A DNA stretch of 10,840 nucleotides from Haemophilus parahaemolyticus (GTDB lineage Bacteria; Pseudomonadota; Gammaproteobacteria; Enterobacterales; Pasteurellaceae). Where the stretch lies: NCBI RefSeq assembly GCF_018373095.1, contig NZ_JAHAHT010000059.1:1-10840 (forward strand), written 5' to 3'. The position numbers and the translations under genes are program-made. This document shows, piece by piece, positions 1 to 6,285 of the stretch. The notes below the pieces were generated by a model, which searched no databases, was not told where the DNA came from, and was given only the letters and a program-made list of their open reading frames with translations. How positions within the stretch are numbered: position 1 is the first letter of the stretch; the number at the start of each line of letters is the position of its first letter.

Positions 1-450
1 TTAGATGGCATCCTAGTTGAATATTACGGTGCTGCAACTCCACTTCGTAAATTAGCTAACGTTGTTGCAGATGATGCTCGTACTTTAGCGGTAAACGTAT
101 TCGACCGCTCTTTAATCTCTGCAGTAGTAAAAGCGATTTTAACCTCTGACTTAGGTTTAAACCCATCTTCAGCGGGCACAACAATCCGCGTTCCACTGCC
201 TCCATTAACAGAAGAGCGTCGTCGCGATTTAATCAAAATCGTAAAAGGTGAAGGCGAGCAAGGCAAAATTGCGATCCGTAACGTGCGTCGTGATGCGAAC
301 GATCAAATTAAAGCATTGTTAAAAGATAAAGAAATCAGCGAAGATGAAGAGCGCAAAGCACAAGATGAAATTCAAAAAATTACAGATGGTTTCATCAAGA
401 AAGTAGATGAAGTGTTGGGCGATAAAGAGAAAGAATTGTTGGATTTCTAA
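1..450 (+). CDS. frr: Ribosome recycling factor, 3' part (5' end outside window)
   Basis: RRF works with EF-G to split the post-termination 70S complex so ribosomes can be reused; it is cytoplasmic and essential. The window opens in frame with L-D-G-I-L-V-E-Y-Y, which aligns with residue 37 of the 185-residue E. coli protein. The remaining 149 codons run to TAA at 448-450, so only about 36 N-terminal residues are missing. Recognisable family stretches are FDRS, the SDLGLNPSSAG-type block, RVPLPPLTEERR, the VRNVRRDAND helix segment and KDKEISEDEE near the C-terminus. These cover the end of domain I, domain II and the return helix of domain I. The gene is closed by a strong intrinsic terminator 17 nt downstream, so frr ends its transcription unit. 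Identification is near certain; the only defect is truncation by the window edge. Confidence 0.97.
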   Translation, partial: LDGILVEYYGAATPLRKLANVVADDARTLAVNVFDRSLISAVVKAILTSDLGLNPSSAGTTIRVPLPPLTEERRRDLIKIVKGEGEQGKIAIRNVRRDANDQIKALLKDKEISEDEERKAQDEIQKITDGFIKKVDEVLGDKEKELLDF

Positions 451-466
451 TCAAATCTTAGGAAGG

Positions 467-497
467 AAAAGTGGGTTTAACGCCCACTTTTTTATTT
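467..497 (+). terminator. Intrinsic terminator of frr
   Basis: AAAAGTGGG (467-475) pairs perfectly with CCCACTTTT (483-491) around a 7-nt loop. The stem runs directly into a T-rich stretch (TTTATTTTAA). This is a textbook Rho-independent terminator between frr and fieF. Confidence 0.92.
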
Positions 498-517
498 TAA
501 CTTTATTTTATTTTAAC
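491..517 (+). repeat. Short T-rich direct repeat before fieF
   Basis: TTTATTTTAAC at 491-501 recurs exactly at 507-517, a 16-bp period, filling the space between the frr terminator stem and the fieF start codon. It replaces the place where a Shine-Dalgarno sequence would be expected. Confidence 0.6.
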
Positions 518-518
518 G

Positions 519-1412
519 ATGGAAAAACAATACGCAGTCTTGGTGAGACGCGCTGCTATGTTTGCGATTGCGGTGGCGTGTTTTCTTATTTTATTAAAAG
601 CCTTTGTTTGGTGGAAAACAGGTTCAATTACGATGTTGGCGGCGATGACCGACTCAGTGTTGGATTTATTTGCCTCACTGGTGAGTATGTTCGTGTTGAA
701 ATTTGCTTTGCAACCTGCCGATGAAAATCATGCTTTCGGGCATGGCAAGGCGGAATCGCTTGCGGCGATTGCACAAAGTGCGTTTATTAGCGGTTCTGCG
801 ATTTTCATTTTACTGCAAGGCTTCCACAAATTGACTAATCCGCAGTTGATTGAAGATTCGCAACTAGGGATTTTTGTCAGTATCGTCTCTATTATTGTGA
901 CCGCAGCGTTGGTTATTTATCAGAAAAAAGTGGTAAAGCTCACACAAAGCCCTGCCATTGAAGCGGATTCTCTGCATTACCAAACCGATTTGTTGATGAA
1001 CGTAGCTATTCTGATTGCGATGGTGCTCAACTTATTTGGCTTGATTTATGCTGATGCGATTTTCGCCATTTTAATTGCCCTTTATATCGCTTTTAATGCC
1101 TTGAAAATGCTTTGGGAAGCGGTCAATATTCTGTTAGATATTGCATTGCTACCTGAAGAAATTGACCAAATTGTAATGATTGCAACCAAACATCCAAACA
1201 TTATTGGTATACATGATATTCTGACTCGTCGCTCAGGTGCGGTACGTTTTATTCAGATGCATTTGGAATTGGCGGATCATCTTACTCTGTTAGAGGCGCA
1301 CGATATTGCTGATAGCCTTGAGCAGAAAATTTTGGCAGCATTTCCGATGTCGGAAGTGATTATCCATCAAGAGCCGACTTCAATAGTGCAACAAGAAAGG
1401 GAAAAAGCCTAA
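519..1412 (+). CDS. fieF: Cation diffusion facilitator, zinc/iron exporter FieF (YiiP)
   Basis: Inner-membrane proton-coupled exporter of divalent metals (Zn2+, Fe2+, Cd2+) that works as a homodimer. The 297 residues match E. coli FieF (300 aa) from end to end, with six membrane segments in roughly residues 12-205 and a cytoplasmic ferredoxin-like domain after that. Transport site A is intact (D45, D49, H153, D157), site B is D68-H71-H75 within the ADENHAFGHGKAESL motif, and the cytoplasmic site keeps H232, H248, H261 and H283. Position 285, Asp in E. coli, is Glu here. The start at 519 aligns with the E. coli N-terminus, but the 14 nt upstream are T-rich and show no Shine-Dalgarno sequence, which is unusual next to the strong sites of neighbouring genes. 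The stop overlaps the next start by one base (TAATG). Metal preference cannot be set from sequence. Confidence 0.94.
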   Translation: MEKQYAVLVRRAAMFAIAVACFLILLKAFVWWKTGSITMLAAMTDSVLDLFASLVSMFVLKFALQPADENHAFGHGKAESLAAIAQSAFISGSAIFILLQGFHKLTNPQLIEDSQLGIFVSIVSIIVTAALVIYQKKVVKLTQSPAIEADSLHYQTDLLMNVAILIAMVLNLFGLIYADAIFAILIALYIAFNALKMLWEAVNILLDIALLPEEIDQIVMIATKHPNIIGIHDILTRRSGAVRFIQMHLELADHLTLLEAHDIADSLEQKILAAFPMSEVIIHQEPTSIVQQEREKA

Positions 1413-2176
1413 TGTATCAAGCTGTTGCTTATTTTAATTATGCAAATTTTGAAACTGATCCTGTTACTGTTATTTCTAAAATCATCAATCAGTGGCGTTA
1501 CAATGGGCAAATTATTGGACGTGAATTTGGCGTAACTTATCATCAAGATCATTTCGAGGCGAGAGTGTCGATTCCTGAACAAGAAAGCCTATTGCCGAAA
1601 TGGAACAATGAATGGGTGAATGAGGCGTTCCAACAAGCGGGCGAAATTGGCGTAGAATTTGCAGGTTTTGAAATCATCGGGCAGGATTATCAAGCAGATG
1701 AAACCAGCCGTGATGAACAGCCTGAATTTTTGATGCTCTATACCACGTATTTGGATAGCTGCTCTCCGATTAAATCGGGTAATAGCTTAAAACCTGCACC
1801 ACTTTATCAACTTTTACAACAAAATCCACCGCTTGCAGAGGCGGTAATTAAATGGCAAGAGAGTTGGCAAGCGTGCGATCAGCTACAGATGAATGGCGGT
1901 GCATTAGAGCAACCGGCTCTTGCTGAAATTAGCGAATATCAGAGCAAACTGAGCCAACAAGGTACGGCACTTGCTTGTCAGATTGAACAAGAAGTGGGCG
2001 TGCCTGTCTACTATTATCTCTACCGTTTAGGCAATGATGAACAAGTCGAACATCATCGCACGTGCCCTTGTTGTGGTGGGGATTGGAAATTAACTAAGCC
2101 ATTGCACGAGATATTCTATTTTCAATGTAAACCATGTCGTTTAATTTCCAATTTGAGTTGGGAGTTGTTGGAATAA
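1412..2176 (+). CDS. Zinc-ribbon protein of the DUF2310 family, function unknown
   Basis: A 254-residue soluble protein with no signal peptide or membrane segment. I recognise it as the Pasteurellaceae/gamma-proteobacterial DUF2310 type (annotated as Zn-ribbon-containing, possibly nucleic-acid-binding). The diagnostic part is C-terminal: C218-P-C-C221, 17 residues, then C239-K-P-C242, giving two CxxC knuckles for one zinc, with an extra Cys at 220. The N-terminal two thirds are acidic and Gln/Glu-rich with many aromatics and no motif I can assign. The start codon overlaps the fieF stop (TAATG) and is preceded by AAGAAAGGGA within the fieF 3' end, so translation is probably coupled to fieF. 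That suggests, but does not show, a link with metal handling. 36 nt separate it from slt, with no terminator visible in between. The family call is firm; the biochemical role is unknown. Confidence 0.82.
   Translation: MYQAVAYFNYANFETDPVTVISKIINQWRYNGQIIGREFGVTYHQDHFEARVSIPEQESLLPKWNNEWVNEAFQQAGEIGVEFAGFEIIGQDYQADETSRDEQPEFLMLYTTYLDSCSPIKSGNSLKPAPLYQLLQQNPPLAEAVIKWQESWQACDQLQMNGGALEQPALAEISEYQSKLSQQGTALACQIEQEVGVPVYYYLYRLGNDEQVEHHRTCPCCGGDWKLTKPLHEIFYFQCKPCRLISNLSWELLE
1820..1836 (-). repeat. DNA uptake-type sequence, Apl pattern, minus strand
   Basis: Read on the minus strand, GCAAGCGGT followed by GGATTTTG, within the zinc-ribbon gene. Eight of nine core bases match, with an A/T-rich tail on the correct side. 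Confidence 0.45.
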
Positions 2177-2212
2177 TAGAATTCCTAGAATAAGTTAATA
2201 CAAGGAAAAATA

Positions 2213-4390
2213 ATGTGGAAAAAAAGCTATCTTGCCCTTTGCTTGGCAACCCCCTTGGTTTGGGCAAATAATCCCAAACCTCATGCTTCAACTGAAACAC
2301 AGAATATCTTGGCCATCAATATCGCAGATGGGGAAAGAGTTTGGAAGCAGAATCAACAATTTGAGCAACAAACACGGCTGATGCAACGCAATAATTTTCT
2401 GCAACTTGAAGGTCTACTCAAAGCTAGTGAACAGCAAAAGTATTTATCGCCGAATATTTTGGCATTGGTACACCAGCTGCAAACTACGTTAATCGGTTAT
2501 TCTTTATATGAAGATTCGCAATGGGCGCTGGTAAGAGCGAAGATTAAAGCGAATATGTTGAGTGATGATGAGTTACAGCAGTTTATTACGCAACATCACA
2601 ATATTGCGAAACGTAATCAGCTTGTGCAACGCCCGTTTGAAACGCTTTATCAACAACAAAAATGGGCGGAATTGTTGGCGTATGGTAAAACTGTGAGTGC
2701 AACTAGCGTATTAAATCAATGTCGCCTGTTTTCTGCTCAATTTCAATTATTGGCTGACCAGTTACAAGTCAATCCTGAAGCAGTTCAAGCGAACCAGACA
2801 GCTGACCCACGTTCTGAGGAGATGGATAAACTGCTCGCTAAATTTGAACAATTTTGGCAAGGCAATAACCCAGAGAATAACGATTTTTGGCAGACGCCAA
2901 GTAATGTTGAGCCGAATTACTGGAAAACAAATGGACAGTTACCATCAGAATGTGCAGGGATTGAGGCCTATTGGCGAGATCAAGGCTTGCGAACGGCTGA
3001 AAAAATCAGACAAAAAGCGGTCAATTTTTTCTATTTAGATGCAAAACAAGGTTTAGCTAATTTATTCGTGCAAACCAAAGATCCTGAATTACAGACGTGG
3101 CTAGTGGCAGTTCAAACGTTACAGAGTAATCCTAACAGCTTGCAAAATTTTGCTGAAACTCAACCGCTTACAGCTAAAAATAAACAACTTGTGTTAGCCT
3201 CTTTTCCTAAATGGTTAAAAACATTGAGTGAGCAGATGCCAAATCCAAACTTTGCACTTTATCAGCAATGGGCGGATAAATGGCAACTGTCAGCAGATGA
3301 AGTCCGTGATTGGAAAATCGGCTTTATCAGCCGTCTGTTTGATCACTCAGACCCAAGTTTTCAGCTGTGGAGAGATGAGCAGTTGCAAGATCTTAAAGCG
3401 GATAACCTCACCGAGCGTCGTTTGCGGATGGCGATTTTGCAACAAAGCGATCTTAAACCATGGTTGGTACTCCTTAGCAATGAAGGAAAAAATAAGGCAG
3501 AGTGGCGTTATTGGCAGGCAAAAACCTTGCCAAAAGAGGCTCAACGAAAGGCATTAGCAGTATTGAGCAAAGAGCGAGGTTTTTATTCAATGTTAGCTGC
3601 CAAGCAACTTGGGCAGACTTACCAAGTTGAGATGCCAACGGTTGCACCACTGACGGATTTGCAAAAATTGCAATGGAAACAACCGCTTGATCGAATAGCA
3701 GAACTACGTGAATTGAACCGTGTGGTGCAAGCTAAAACTGCTTGGATTGAGCTATTACAAGCGGTTAATTTTGAGGAAAAATTAGCGTTGAGCCAGTTTG
3801 CTTTAGCACAAAATTGGTATGACTTGGCGGTGGAAGGCACAATTCAAGCCAAGGCGTGGGATTATATTCCGCTCCGTTTGCCTAATGCTTATGCCGATTG
3901 GTTTGCGATGAATTTACAAGGAAAACCGATAACGCAAACTTTTGCAATGGCAATTTCTCGCCAAGAAAGTGCGTGGAATCCTCAAGCACATTCGCACGCC
4001 AATGCGATTGGTTTAATGCAGATGTTACCAAGCACAGCAAGCAATACGGCGAAAGTAAATGAGTTAGTTTATACGGGAGAACGTGATTTAACCGAACCTT
4101 TCCGTAATATTATGCTCGGCACTGCCCATTTGGTAGAATTGAATGAAAAATATCCACAAAACAGAATTCTAATTGCTTCTTCCTATAATGCTGGAGCGAA
4201 TCGGGTAATTCGCTGGCTAGAACGTGCTGGCGGGAGACTTGCGATGGACGAGTTTATTGCTTCCATTCCGTTTTTTGAAACACGTGGTTATGTGCAAAAT
4301 GTTTTAACTTATGATTACTACTATCAGTTATTGCAAGGAGTTGAGAAACCGATGATGTTTACTCCAGAAGAGTGGGGTAGAAAGTATTAG
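2213..4390 (+). CDS. slt: Soluble lytic murein transglycosylase (Slt70 type)
   Basis: Periplasmic exo-type lytic transglycosylase that cleaves the MurNAc-GlcNAc bond of peptidoglycan to give 1,6-anhydro-muropeptides. Residues 1-18 form a signal peptide (M-W-K-K, hydrophobic core, V-W-A before the probable cut). A long alpha-helical U-domain follows to about residue 485, then the linker (L) domain at about 490-565, then the lysozyme-like catalytic domain. The catalytic acid is E585 in S-R-Q-E-S-A-W-N; G600-L-M-Q, S657-Y-N-A-G and the S684-IPFFETRGYVQNVL stretch are all family hallmarks, and the protein ends in E-W-G-R-K-Y like E. coli Slt. At 725 residues it is about 80 longer than E. coli Slt (645). 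Much of the excess lies between C170 and C247, a Gln/Asn/Pro-rich stretch. AAGGA at 2202-2206 supports the start. It may share a transcript with fieF and the zinc-ribbon gene. Confidence 0.95.
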   Translation: MWKKSYLALCLATPLVWANNPKPHASTETQNILAINIADGERVWKQNQQFEQQTRLMQRNNFLQLEGLLKASEQQKYLSPNILALVHQLQTTLIGYSLYEDSQWALVRAKIKANMLSDDELQQFITQHHNIAKRNQLVQRPFETLYQQQKWAELLAYGKTVSATSVLNQCRLFSAQFQLLADQLQVNPEAVQANQTADPRSEEMDKLLAKFEQFWQGNNPENNDFWQTPSNVEPNYWKTNGQLPSECAGIEAYWRDQGLRTAEKIRQKAVNFFYLDAKQGLANLFVQTKDPELQTWLVAVQTLQSNPNSLQNFAETQPLTAKNKQLVLASFPKWLKTLSEQMPNPNFALYQQWADKWQLSADEVRDWKIGFISRLFDHSDPSFQLWRDEQLQDLKADNLTERRLRMAILQQSDLKPWLVLLSNEGKNKAEWRYWQAKTLPKEAQRKALAVLSKERGFYSMLAAKQLGQTYQVEMPTVAPLTDLQKLQWKQPLDRIAELRELNRVVQAKTAWIELLQAVNFEEKLALSQFALAQNWYDLAVEGTIQAKAWDYIPLRLPNAYADWFAMNLQGKPITQTFAMAISRQESAWNPQAHSHANAIGLMQMLPSTASNTAKVNELVYTGERDLTEPFRNIMLGTAHLVELNEKYPQNRILIASSYNAGANRVIRWLERAGGRLAMDEFIASIPFFETRGYVQNVLTYDYYYQLLQGVEKPMMFTPEEWGRKY
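3013..3030 (+). repeat. DNA uptake-type sequence, Apl pattern (one core mismatch)
   Basis: AAAAGCGGT followed by CAATTTTTT, inside slt. The core has one mismatch, but the TCAA-T-rich tail matches the Apl consensus well. Confidence 0.6.
3682..3690 (-). repeat. DNA uptake-type core, minus strand
   Basis: Minus-strand TCAAGCGGT within slt, eight of nine core bases, with a poorer tail. It lies 67 bp from the perfect + strand copy at 3757. Confidence 0.4.
3757..3772 (+). repeat. DNA uptake-type sequence, Apl pattern (perfect core)
   Basis: A perfect ACAAGCGGT core at 3757-3765 is followed by TAATTTT, inside slt. This is the core of the Actinobacillus pleuropneumoniae-type uptake sequence rather than the H. 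influenzae type (AAGTGCGGT), which I did not find in the window. Confidence 0.75.
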
Positions 4391-4392
4391 AT

Positions 4393-4425
4393 AAGAGCCA
4401 GCGGTTGCTGGCTTTTATATTTTTA
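4393..4425 (+). terminator. Intrinsic terminator of slt
   Basis: AGCCAGC (4396-4402) pairs with GCTGGCT (4407-4413) around a GGTT loop, extended by weaker pairs on the outside and followed by TTTTATATTTTT. It separates slt from the nan operon, so nanE must have its own promoter. Confidence 0.9.
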
Positions 4426-4435
4426 ATCAGTTTGT

Positions 4436-4453
4436 ATTAGGGGAAATTAGGGG
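4436..4453 (+). repeat. Tandem ATTAGGGG direct repeat upstream of nan control region
   Basis: ATTAGGGG occurs at 4436-4443 and again at 4446-4453, a 10-bp period (one helical turn), with a weaker relative AATAAGGG at 4459-4466. It lies between the slt terminator and the CRP site. No protein is known to me for this motif; it may be chance. Confidence 0.45.
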
Positions 4454-4530
4454 CTTTGAATAAGGGTATAAATGGCAGATTTATATTATTTATTCATTTT
4501 TTACTTCATTTCTATCCTTTCTTATCTCAA

Positions 4531-4552
4531 AAATGCGACCTAGATCACACTT
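4531..4552 (+). promoter_or_regulatory. CRP (cAMP receptor protein) binding site of the nan operon
   Basis: TGCGA (4534-4538), six bases, TCACA (4545-4549), flanked by A-rich sequence on the left and TTT on the right. This fits the CRP consensus TGTGA-N6-TCACA with one mismatch (C for T), which the Haemophilus-type consensus also tolerates. Its centre (4541.5) is about 70 bp upstream of the start of transcription inferred from the -10 box, a face-of-helix position typical of class I activation. CRP control of nan genes is established in H. influenzae, which supports the call. Confidence 0.82.
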
Positions 4553-4560
4553 TTAAAAGT
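4549..4560. promoter_or_regulatory. Perfect 12-bp palindrome, candidate SiaR operator
   Basis: ACTTTTAAAAGT is fully self-complementary, touches the last base of the CRP site and sits upstream of the -10 box. RpiR-family regulators bind palindromes, and SiaR and CRP act close together in H. influenzae. I do not recall the SiaR motif with certainty, and an A/T-rich 12-mer palindrome can arise by chance. Confidence 0.4.
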
Positions 4561-4576
4561 CCACTTCAAAAATCTA

Positions 4577-4612
4577 TTTAAAATGGAGTTTTCTTTTCAT
4601 ATAATACGAGAA
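4577..4612 (+). promoter_or_regulatory. Probable sigma-70 promoter of the nanE operon
   Basis: A perfect -10 hexamer TATAAT lies at 4600-4605. The best -35 at 17-bp spacing is TTTAAA (4577-4582), a four of six match, as expected of an activator-dependent promoter. Transcription would begin near 4612, leaving a leader of about 57 nt before nanE. Confidence 0.68.
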
Positions 4613-4668
4613 GTCAAAATTTTAGGCATTCCTTATTCCAAAATGGTTCTTATCTCAAGGAGTTTTAT

Positions 4669-5358
4669 ATGTCGAAATTATCTCATCAAGAAGTGCTTTC
4701 TCAAATTCAATATGGTCTTATTTCTTCTTGCCAACCTGTCGATGATGGTCCGATGGATAAACCTGAAATCGTTTCTGCAATGGCACAAGCTTCTGTTGTG
4801 GGAGGTGCATCTGGTTTGCGTATTGAAGGGGTTGATAATCTTAAAGCAACCCGCCCTTTTGTGAATATTCCAATTATCGGGATTGTAAAACGCGATTTGC
4901 CTGATAGCCCCGTGCGTATTACTCCATTCTTGCAAGATATTGAAGATTTAGCCAATGCAGGAGCGGATATTATTGCGGTAGATGGAACGAACCGTCCGCG
5001 TCCTGTTGATATTGCCAGTGCAGTGAAAAAAATTCATGAGATGGGCTGTTTAGCAATGGCAGACTGCTCAAATTTAGAAGAAGGCTTATATTGTAAAGAA
5101 CTTGGTTTTGATATTATCGGCAGTACGATGTCAGGTTACACAGGTGGTAAAGTACCTGAAGAGCCAGATTATCAACTAGTGCGTGATTTGAAATCTGCAG
5201 GTTGTTTTGTGATGGCAGAAGGTCGTTACAACACGCCAGAGCTTGCGAAAGTGGCGATTGAAATTGGTGCAGATTGTGTGACCGTGGGTTCTGCATTAAC
5301 TCGTTTGGAACATATTGTAAGTTGGTTTGCAACAGCGATTAAATCAGCAAGAAAATAA
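4669..5358 (+). CDS. nanE: N-acetylmannosamine-6-phosphate 2-epimerase
   Basis: Converts ManNAc-6-P to GlcNAc-6-P, joining sialic acid breakdown to the amino sugar pathway; cytoplasmic TIM barrel. At 229 residues it is a full-length NanE. Visible family features: the N-terminal G-L-I-S-S-C-Q-P block, G-G-A-S-G-L-R at 45-51, G-I-V-K74-R-D with the probable catalytic lysine, A-V-D105-G-T-N-R-P, and A-E184-G-R-Y with the second catalytic residue, followed by the phosphate-binding G-A-D-C-V-T-V-G-S-A-L. It is the first gene of the operon. AAGGAG at 4657-4662, six bases before ATG, fixes the start, and the 5' control region carries CRP and promoter sites. In H. influenzae nanE also heads this operon, but next to divergent siaPT; here its upstream neighbour is slt. 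Identification is near certain. Confidence 0.96.
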   Translation: MSKLSHQEVLSQIQYGLISSCQPVDDGPMDKPEIVSAMAQASVVGGASGLRIEGVDNLKATRPFVNIPIIGIVKRDLPDSPVRITPFLQDIEDLANAGADIIAVDGTNRPRPVDIASAVKKIHEMGCLAMADCSNLEEGLYCKELGFDIIGSTMSGYTGGKVPEEPDYQLVRDLKSAGCFVMAEGRYNTPELAKVAIEIGADCVTVGSALTRLEHIVSWFATAIKSARK

Positions 5359-5369
5359 AGGACAAAATT

Positions 5370-6269
5370 ATGCGTTGTTTGGCACTAGACATTGGCGGGA
5401 CGAAAATTGCCGCGGCGATTGTAAAAAATGGCGAAATTGAGCAACGTCAGCAAATTCATACGCCTCGTGAAAATGTGGTGGAAGGAATGCACCAAGCGTT
5501 AGCGAAACTGCTTGCCGATTATGCAGGGCAGTTCGATTATGTGGCAGTTGCTTCAACGGGCATTATCAATAATGGCGTATTAACCGCATTAAATCCGAAA
5601 AACTTGGGCGGTTTGGCGGAGTTTCCGCTTAAAGCAAGTATTGCAAAACATACAGATAAGCCAATTGGCTTGTTAAATGATGCTCAGGCTGCAACTTACG
5701 CAGAATATCAATTGCAGAATCCTGAACAAGTGTCAAACTTCGCATTTATTACCGTTTCAACAGGTGTCGGCGGAGGCATTGTGTTAAGCCAAGCCTTGCA
5801 GACAGGCTCTCACGGTATTGCGGGTCATATTGGGCATATGTTAGCTGATCCGAATGGTTCTGTGTGTGGCTGTGGCAGACGAGGTTGCGTTGAAGCGATT
5901 GCCTCAGGGCGTGCGATTGAAGCAGTTTCTTCAAAATGGGAAAATCCTTGCGATCCTAAAGAAGTGTTTGAACGCTTTAGAAAACAAGATCCGCAAGCGG
6001 TTGAATTAGTCGAGCGTTCTGCAAAAACGATTGCAAATTTGGTGGCGGATTTAGTTATCGGGTTAGATATTCAAAAAATCGTGATTGGCGGTAGTGTCGG
6101 TTTGGCAGAGGGGTATTTGCCTTTGATCGAAAAATGCTTGCAAGAGATCCCAGCAGTCTATCGCTGTGAATTAGAGGCAGCCAAATTTGGGCAAGATGCG
6201 GGTTTAGTGGGTGCTGCATATTGGGTGAAAGACGTGTTACTTTTGAAAGAGTCTTTTTCGCACAATTAA
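5370..6269 (+). CDS. nanK: N-acetylmannosamine kinase (ROK family)
   Basis: Phosphorylates ManNAc at O6 with ATP, supplying the NanE substrate. The 299 residues have the ROK layout: the nucleotide-binding L-D7-I-G-G-T-K motif at the N-terminus, N103-D104 with D104 as the catalytic base, the S-T-G-V-G-G-G phosphate loop at 130-136, and the ROK zinc motif G-H-I-G-H156 ... C166-G-C168-G-R-R-G-C173-V-E. The zinc ligands fall at the same numbers as in E. coli NanK (H156, C166, C168, C173). The G-G-S-V-G-L-A-E-G stretch near 240 closes the site. The start is set by AAAGGA just upstream and by alignment of the N-terminus. It lies 11 nt after nanE and 16 nt before siaR, so it is co-transcribed. Context makes ManNAc the substrate rather than glucose or GlcNAc. 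Confidence 0.95.
   Translation: MRCLALDIGGTKIAAAIVKNGEIEQRQQIHTPRENVVEGMHQALAKLLADYAGQFDYVAVASTGIINNGVLTALNPKNLGGLAEFPLKASIAKHTDKPIGLLNDAQAATYAEYQLQNPEQVSNFAFITVSTGVGGGIVLSQALQTGSHGIAGHIGHMLADPNGSVCGCGRRGCVEAIASGRAIEAVSSKWENPCDPKEVFERFRKQDPQAVELVERSAKTIANLVADLVIGLDIQKIVIGGSVGLAEGYLPLIEKCLQEIPAVYRCELEAAKFGQDAGLVGAAYWVKDVLLLKESFSHN
5993..6006 (+). repeat. DNA uptake-type sequence, Apl pattern (one core mismatch)
   Basis: GCAAGCGGT followed by TGAAT, inside nanK; eight of nine core bases match. Confidence 0.5.
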
Positions 6270-6285
6270 CGGGGGAGAGAAAACG

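Noticed and set aside
407..724. Open frame overlapping the end of frr and the start of fieF.
   Set aside because: It is out of frame with two certain genes, crosses the frr terminator and has no family resemblance.
4457..4487. Second upstream promoter for nanE (TTGAAT with TATATT or TATAAA).
   Set aside because: Spacing is 19 bp or more, or lacks a -35; the TATAAT at 4600 downstream of the CRP site is a better candidate.
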